Origin: Breoghania sp963678585
GTDB taxonomy: Bacteria > Pseudomonadota > Alphaproteobacteria > Rhizobiales > Stappiaceae
Length of the DNA stretch: 64,000 bases
Assembly (NCBI GenBank): GCA_963678585.2
Contig: CAXXGA010000001.1
Coordinates: 558,001-622,000 of the forward strand
Reading direction: 5' to 3'
Shown: positions 60,585-64,000 of the stretch, in pieces
Position numbering within the stretch: the stretch's first letter is position 1
Layout: the number at the start of each line of letters is the position of its first letter
Translations under genes and position numbers: made by a program
Notes under the pieces: generated by a model
Databases searched by the model: none
Seen by the model: only the letters and a program-made list of their open reading frames with translations
What the model was told of the DNA's origin: nothing

Positions 60585-61364
60585 ATGGACGTCCTACTGG
60601 CGAACAGAATGTCGGCATCATCGATCAGCGGCCCTGGAGCCGCCACCAGCGACCCGCAATCCGCAAGCGCCGACGTAAGGCCGCCGCAAGGGGCAAGCGT
60701 GTCCGAAGCGCTGAGCCGTGTCGCCCCGCCCCAGCTCATCCGCGACCGGGCGCTGGAGACGCTTCGCGAGGCGATCATCACCGGCCAGTTGCGGCCCGGC
60801 ACGAGGCTGATCGAGCGTGAACTATGCGAGGCGATGGGCGTCAGCCGCGCGTCCATTCGCGAGGTGATCCGCAGGCTGGAATCGGAAAAGCTGCTGGATC
60901 TCGGCCAGAAACGACGCCCCGTTGTGGCCATGCTCAGCCGCAAGCAGGCCGAAGAGATCTACGAATTGCGTGAAATCGTCGAGGTGCGGCTCGTGCGCTC
61001 CTTTACCAAGATCGCAACCGACGAGCAGATCGCCGAGCTACGCCGCATCTCCAAGGACGTCCTGCCGGTCGCCAAGGCGCGGGACCTGCGCGGACTGATG
61101 GATGTGATGATCGGCTTCAACAAGCACATCGCGCGCGCCGTCGATCACGAGATTTTCGAGGACATTCTGGATCACGTGAATGCCCGCATCAGCTGGCTGC
61201 GCATGACCTCCATGTCCAATCCGGGCCGTATCGAGAACAGCCTCGGCGAAATCGAGGAAATCGTGCAGGCCGTGGAGGCGCGCGACGAAGAACGGGCCGT
61301 GGCGGCCGTGCGCACCTATGTGATCAACGCGCGCGACGCAGCGCTTGAACAGCTTCCCCGCTGA
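60585..61364 (+). CDS. GntR-family regulator with FCD domain
   Basis: A regulator of up to 259 residues. The winged helix (about 50-110) has LIRDRALETLREAIITGQLRPG and MGVSRASIREVIRRLESEKLL. The FCD domain (about 125-250; EIYELREIVEVRLVRSFTKIA) binds metal and small organic acids in relatives. The start is uncertain: ATG 60585 and 60609 have no SD, while GTG 60699 has AAGGGG and would give 221 residues. A matching FCD operator lies in front of the M28 peptidase gene. Confidence 0.87.
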   Translation: MDVLLANRMSASSISGPGAATSDPQSASADVRPPQGASVSEALSRVAPPQLIRDRALETLREAIITGQLRPGTRLIERELCEAMGVSRASIREVIRRLESEKLLDLGQKRRPVVAMLSRKQAEEIYELREIVEVRLVRSFTKIATDEQIAELRRISKDVLPVAKARDLRGLMDVMIGFNKHIARAVDHEIFEDILDHVNARISWLRMTSMSNPGRIENSLGEIEEIVQAVEARDEERAVAAVRTYVINARDAALEQLPR

Positions 61365-61384
61365 ATTCCCCAGAAGGTCGTATC

Positions 61385-62170
61385 CTAGAAAGTCGCGGGC
61401 GTCGCCACCCAGAGAATGCGGGTCACGCCCTCGTCGAGATTGCGATAGCGATGCGGCAGGTTTGAGGAGAAGTAGAAGCTGTCGCCTTTCTCCAGCGCAT
61501 AGACGTTATCCGCCACGATCAGTTCGGCCTTGCCCTGCAGCACATAGCCCACTTCCTGCCCCGCATGCTGGATGTCGCCGCCGCTGTCGGCCCCCGGCTC
61601 CAGCGTGTGAATATTGGCGGACAGCATCAGGTCCGGCATGGGAGGAGAAAGGCGTTCCAGCAGGATCGAGGCCCCGTCGTCACGCCTGACGCGCATGGCT
61701 GGGCGCTGGTCATGACGGATGACGGTTATTTCCTCGCTCTGCGTCTCGGACCCGAAAAGGTGGATGATCGAGGTGTCGAGCACCGCGGCGATGCGGTGCA
61801 AGGTGCGCAGGGACGGTGTCGCCTGGTCGGTCTCGATCTTGGAAAGCATGGAAGGCGAACAACCGACCTGCTCGGCCACGACCCGCAGGGTCATCTTCTT
61901 TGCCTTGCGCGCCTCGCGGATGCGCGCGCCCAGATCCGACATGGTCTTGGCGTCAGACGCCGCTTCGTTGTGGACAGAACTCTCGCGCGCCCCTGAAATT
62001 GCGGTCGCCGCATCGGATGCAACGGCCGCAACAATATCCGAGGCAGGCTCAGGTGCCCCGTCAGCCGAAGCCTGCGCCTCTCGCAGGAATCGCCTGCGAG
62101 AGCCGCCGACAGTCCCAAGCCGCGAAATCTCCCGCAAGCCCCGACGCCTATTCCTTGTGCTCATGGCCAC
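61385..62170 (-). CDS. XRE-family regulator with cupin domain
   Basis: A 261-residue protein (259 from the ATG at 62164). A basic, Ala-rich tail of about 75 residues precedes the HTH domain (about 80-135; KKMTLRVVAEQVGCSPSMLSKIE) and a cupin_2 domain (about 185-258; QHAGQEVGYVLQGKAELIV, YALEKGDSFYFSSNLPHRYRN). Such regulators often control amino-acid or polyamine transport and use the cupin to sense the ligand. It is divergent from a liv-type ABC operon, with a perfect dyad between. Confidence 0.88.
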   Translation of the reverse strand: MAMSTRNRRRGLREISRLGTVGGSRRRFLREAQASADGAPEPASDIVAAVASDAATAISGARESSVHNEAASDAKTMSDLGARIREARKAKKMTLRVVAEQVGCSPSMLSKIETDQATPSLRTLHRIAAVLDTSIIHLFGSETQSEEITVIRHDQRPAMRVRRDDGASILLERLSPPMPDLMLSANIHTLEPGADSGGDIQHAGQEVGYVLQGKAELIVADNVYALEKGDSFYFSSNLPHRYRNLDEGVTRILWVATPATF

Positions 62171-62239
62171 TCAAACTGCTTAATTCTACGACATTTCATT
62201 TGAATACCGCTCACTTTTTTCGCTTTTAGCATATAGAAG

Positions 62240-62254
62240 TTGAATGCCATTCAA
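62240..62254. promoter_or_regulatory. Dyad in the XRE-cupin/liv divergent region
   Basis: TTGAATG-C-CATTCAA is a perfect 15-bp dyad. A further half-site TTTGAAT (62199-62205) lies about 40 bp away, so two sites on one face of the helix are possible. It fits an operator shared by both divergent genes. Confidence 0.6.
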
Positions 62255-62357
62255 ATTTACGACAGGTTTTCCAACACTGGGCACGTAGCCTTGCAAGACG
62301 ACCTGAGAAGTCGATCTGTTCTGAATTTTATACAAATAGCAACAGAGGGACAACGAC

Positions 62358-63542
62358 ATGAATTGGAATAAATTGGGCACGGCACGGTCAATTGTACTGG
62401 CTGCTGCTGCAAGTGCAGGCATTGCCATGAGCGGTCCGGCACTTGCCAAGGACACGGTGAAGCTTGGGTTCGTCGGCCCGCTGACCGGCGGCGTTTCCGC
62501 CATCGGCGTGGGCGGTCGCAACTCCGCGGCGCTGGCCATTGCGCTGCGCAATGCCGATCCGAAAACCAAGTATCACTATGAGCTTGAGGCGCTGGACGAC
62601 GAATGCAAGCCGAACGTCGGTGTGCAGGTCGCCACAAAGCTGGCCGCCAACCGCAAGGTCGTCGGCGCGATCACGCATTACTGCTCGGCCGTGGCCATGG
62701 GCACCGTCGATATCTACCACAAGTTCGGCCTGCCGGCGACGGTGTGGGGCGCAGTGCTGCCCGACATCACCTATGGCAACACCTACCCGGAGATCACCCG
62801 TGTCAACGGCACGATGATCAACCAGAACGAAACGGCCGCCAAGTTCATGACCGACCTCGGCTACAAGACCTGGGCCGTCATTCACGACACCACCGACTAC
62901 GGCAAGGGTCACGAGAAGTACTTCTCCAAGTTCCTGACCGAAGACGGCGGCAAGATCCTCGGCACGTTCGGCGTGACCTCCGACCAGCAGGACTTCACCT
63001 CCGAGCTGACCCAGATCAAGCAGCTCAACCCGGATGTCGTCTACTTCGCGGGCCTGACCCCGCTTGGCATCCGCGTTCGCCAGCAGATGGACAAGCTCGG
63101 CATCGAGGCCGTCTTCCAGGGCGTCTCCGGCATCAAGTCCGATTCCTATTTCGACGGCCTGGGCGGCGATCTGGCCGAAGGCACGCTGACCTTCCTGGAA
63201 GGCGCACCGGCCGAGAAGCTGCCGGGCGGCGCATATTTCATCAAGGAATATGCCGCGGCCAAGTACGACACTCCGGCGGAAGCCTACGGTCCGTTCGCCT
63301 TCGCCGCGATGGACCTGCTGATCGGCGCGGTCGAGGAAGTCGGCCCGGACCGCAAGAAGGTCATCGGCTACATGTCCAAGGTGCAGGACCACGACTCCAT
63401 CACCGGCCCGATCAGCTTCGATGATCACGGCCAGAACACCGTCGCCCTGATTTCCACCTTTGTGGCGCAGGACGGTACCTGGGTCCTGTGGCCGGACAGC
63501 GAATACGCTGCCGGCAAGCGCAAGTTCCCCGGCCAGAAGTAA
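62358..63542 (+). CDS. Branched-chain amino-acid-type ABC substrate-binding protein
   Basis: A 394-residue periplasmic binding protein of the Leu/Ile/Val (family 4, peripla_BP_6) type. The signal peptide is about 1-30 (IVLAAAASAGIAMSGPALA, cut before KDT). Mature features are VKLGFVGPLTGGVSAIGVGGRNSA and VVGAITHYCSAVAMGTVDIY. The exact ligand may be any amino acid, amide or small acid. It is followed by a livH-type permease with a hairpin in the gap. GAGGG stands ten bases before the ATG. Confidence 0.93.
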   Translation: MNWNKLGTARSIVLAAAASAGIAMSGPALAKDTVKLGFVGPLTGGVSAIGVGGRNSAALAIALRNADPKTKYHYELEALDDECKPNVGVQVATKLAANRKVVGAITHYCSAVAMGTVDIYHKFGLPATVWGAVLPDITYGNTYPEITRVNGTMINQNETAAKFMTDLGYKTWAVIHDTTDYGKGHEKYFSKFLTEDGGKILGTFGVTSDQQDFTSELTQIKQLNPDVVYFAGLTPLGIRVRQQMDKLGIEAVFQGVSGIKSDSYFDGLGGDLAEGTLTFLEGAPAEKLPGGAYFIKEYAAAKYDTPAEAYGPFAFAAMDLLIGAVEEVGPDRKKVIGYMSKVQDHDSITGPISFDDHGQNTVALISTFVAQDGTWVLWPDSEYAAGKRKFPGQK

Positions 63543-63579
63543 TCTCCTTCGGCTGACAGACGCACTCCCCATCACCACC

Positions 63580-63605
63580 CCCGGACCGGCACTTTCCGGT
63601 CCGGG
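63580..63605 (+). terminator. Intercistronic hairpin, binding protein-permease
   Basis: CCCGGACCGG (63580-63589) and CCGGTCCGGG (63596-63605) form a perfect 10-bp stem with a CACTTT loop. With no T-run it probably stabilises the binding-protein message, as in the dppA-dppB gap. Confidence 0.7.
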
Positions 63606-63647
63606 ACCTTTCCGATGGCGTCTCAATATGTATCAAAGGCTCCGACC

Positions 63648-64000
63648 ATGGATTTCGGTCTGATCGCTCAGTACCTTGCCAACGGCATTATGCTCGGGAC
63701 GATGTATGCACTCGTTGCCGTGGGCTTCACGCTCTTCTTCGGCGTCCTCGACATCATCAAATTCAGTCACGGCGACGTGCTGATGCTCGGCACCTTCGCC
63801 GGTTTCACCTTCTGGCTCGGCCTGGAAGCCATTGGCATCGTCAATCCCTGGCTGCAGCTGATCATCCTGCTTGTCGCCAGCCTCGCCCTGACGGCGGCGG
63901 TCGGTGCGATGATCGCGAAGTGGCTGGTGCTGCCTCTCAAGAAGGCGCCCCCGCTCAACACCCTTCTCATCACCCTGATGCTCGGCACCGCGATCCGCGA
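63648..64000 (+). CDS. livH: LivH-type ABC permease, partial at the window end
   Basis: The first 117 residues of a branched-chain amino-acid-type permease. The reading MDFGLIAQYLANGIMLG, TMYALVAVGFTLFFGVLDII, KFSHGDVLMLGTF is characteristic of LivH. It continues beyond the window, so the stop is not seen. AAAGG stands nine bases before the ATG. It follows the binding-protein gene on the same strand; livM, livG and livF are expected further on. Confidence 0.9.
   Translation, partial: MDFGLIAQYLANGIMLGTMYALVAVGFTLFFGVLDIIKFSHGDVLMLGTFAGFTFWLGLEAIGIVNPWLQLIILLVASLALTAAVGAMIAKWLVLPLKKAPPLNTLLITLMLGTAIR

Noticed and set aside
1..64000. CRISPR arrays, prophage, integrase or IS transposase genes
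   Set aside because: No regularly spaced direct repeats and no transposase, integrase or phage structural gene was recognised.

Overview
The window is about 64 kb of GC-rich (roughly 60-65% by eye) bacterial chromosome, densely packed with genes on both strands. The gene content points to an alphaproteobacterium of the Hyphomicrobiales (Rhizobiales). It has a small heat-shock gene followed by a DUF1150 gene and preceded by a ROSE-type RNA thermometer, split fmt/truA/dapE/dapD/def/ilvD/rmuC housekeeping genes, an ohrR-ohr pair, a tad/cpa pilus locus in the rhizobial order with CtrA-like boxes, and many GTG/TTG starts with AGGAG-type ribosome binding sites. The genus cannot be named from the sequence alone. 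No rRNA, tRNA, CRISPR array, prophage or intact insertion sequence was recognised.

Region 1 (0-8.2 kb): sHsp-DUF1150 operon, an exported FecR-domain protein, a 3-oxoadipate degradation operon (CoA-transferase subunits A and B, then thiolase) with a divergent IclR regulator and a three-half-site operator, a TetR regulator, a gene-free stretch at 7.2-7.8 kb, and a His/Pro-rich exported protein. Region 2 (8.4-26 kb): an orphan B12-binding radical SAM enzyme, then translation, lysine-biosynthesis and tRNA-modification genes (fmt, truA, dapE, dapD, queF, def, ilvD) mixed with small membrane proteins, a LysR/isochorismatase-fold pair, a DMT exporter, and a PAS protein plus soluble chemoreceptor that look like an Aer receptor split into two genes. 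Region 3 (26-40 kb): a dispersed inverted repeat, rmuC, an ArsR-regulated ArsP-type permease, ohrR/ohr, ghrA, a MarR/hotdog-thioesterase pair, a giant DUF2339 membrane protein, an acetylpolyamine-deacetylase-like enzyme with a LysE exporter and an orphan PhnD-like binding protein, and a MaoC-phosphotransacetylase fusion.

Region 4 (40-51.4 kb) is a complete-looking core for a tight-adherence (Flp) pilus: TadF-like and TadE-like pseudopilins and a free-standing CpaC-N-type protein on the minus strand; flp, cpaA, cpaB, cpaC, cpaD, cpaE, cpaF, tadB and tadC on the plus strand. Only the 54-residue pilin and the prepilin peptidase are separated from the rest by AT-rich regulatory DNA. Region 5 (51.4-64 kb) is a peptide and amino-acid acquisition island: a five-gene dipeptide/oligopeptide ABC operon (dppABCDF) headed by an unusual M28-family peptidase with a histidine where the catalytic glutamate is expected, a divergent M20 carboxypeptidase, a GntR/FCD regulator with a textbook-like operator in front of the peptidase, an XRE-cupin regulator, and the start of a branched-chain-type (liv) ABC operon that runs off the window.

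The most striking finds are the ROSE-like thermometer, the non-canonical M28 peptidase/Dpp/M20 module with its GntR operator, the split Aer-type receptor, the ArsR operator that overlaps the only plausible ATG of its gene, and the CtrA-like box cluster ahead of cpaB. None of them can be called a wholly undescribed system on sequence alone.
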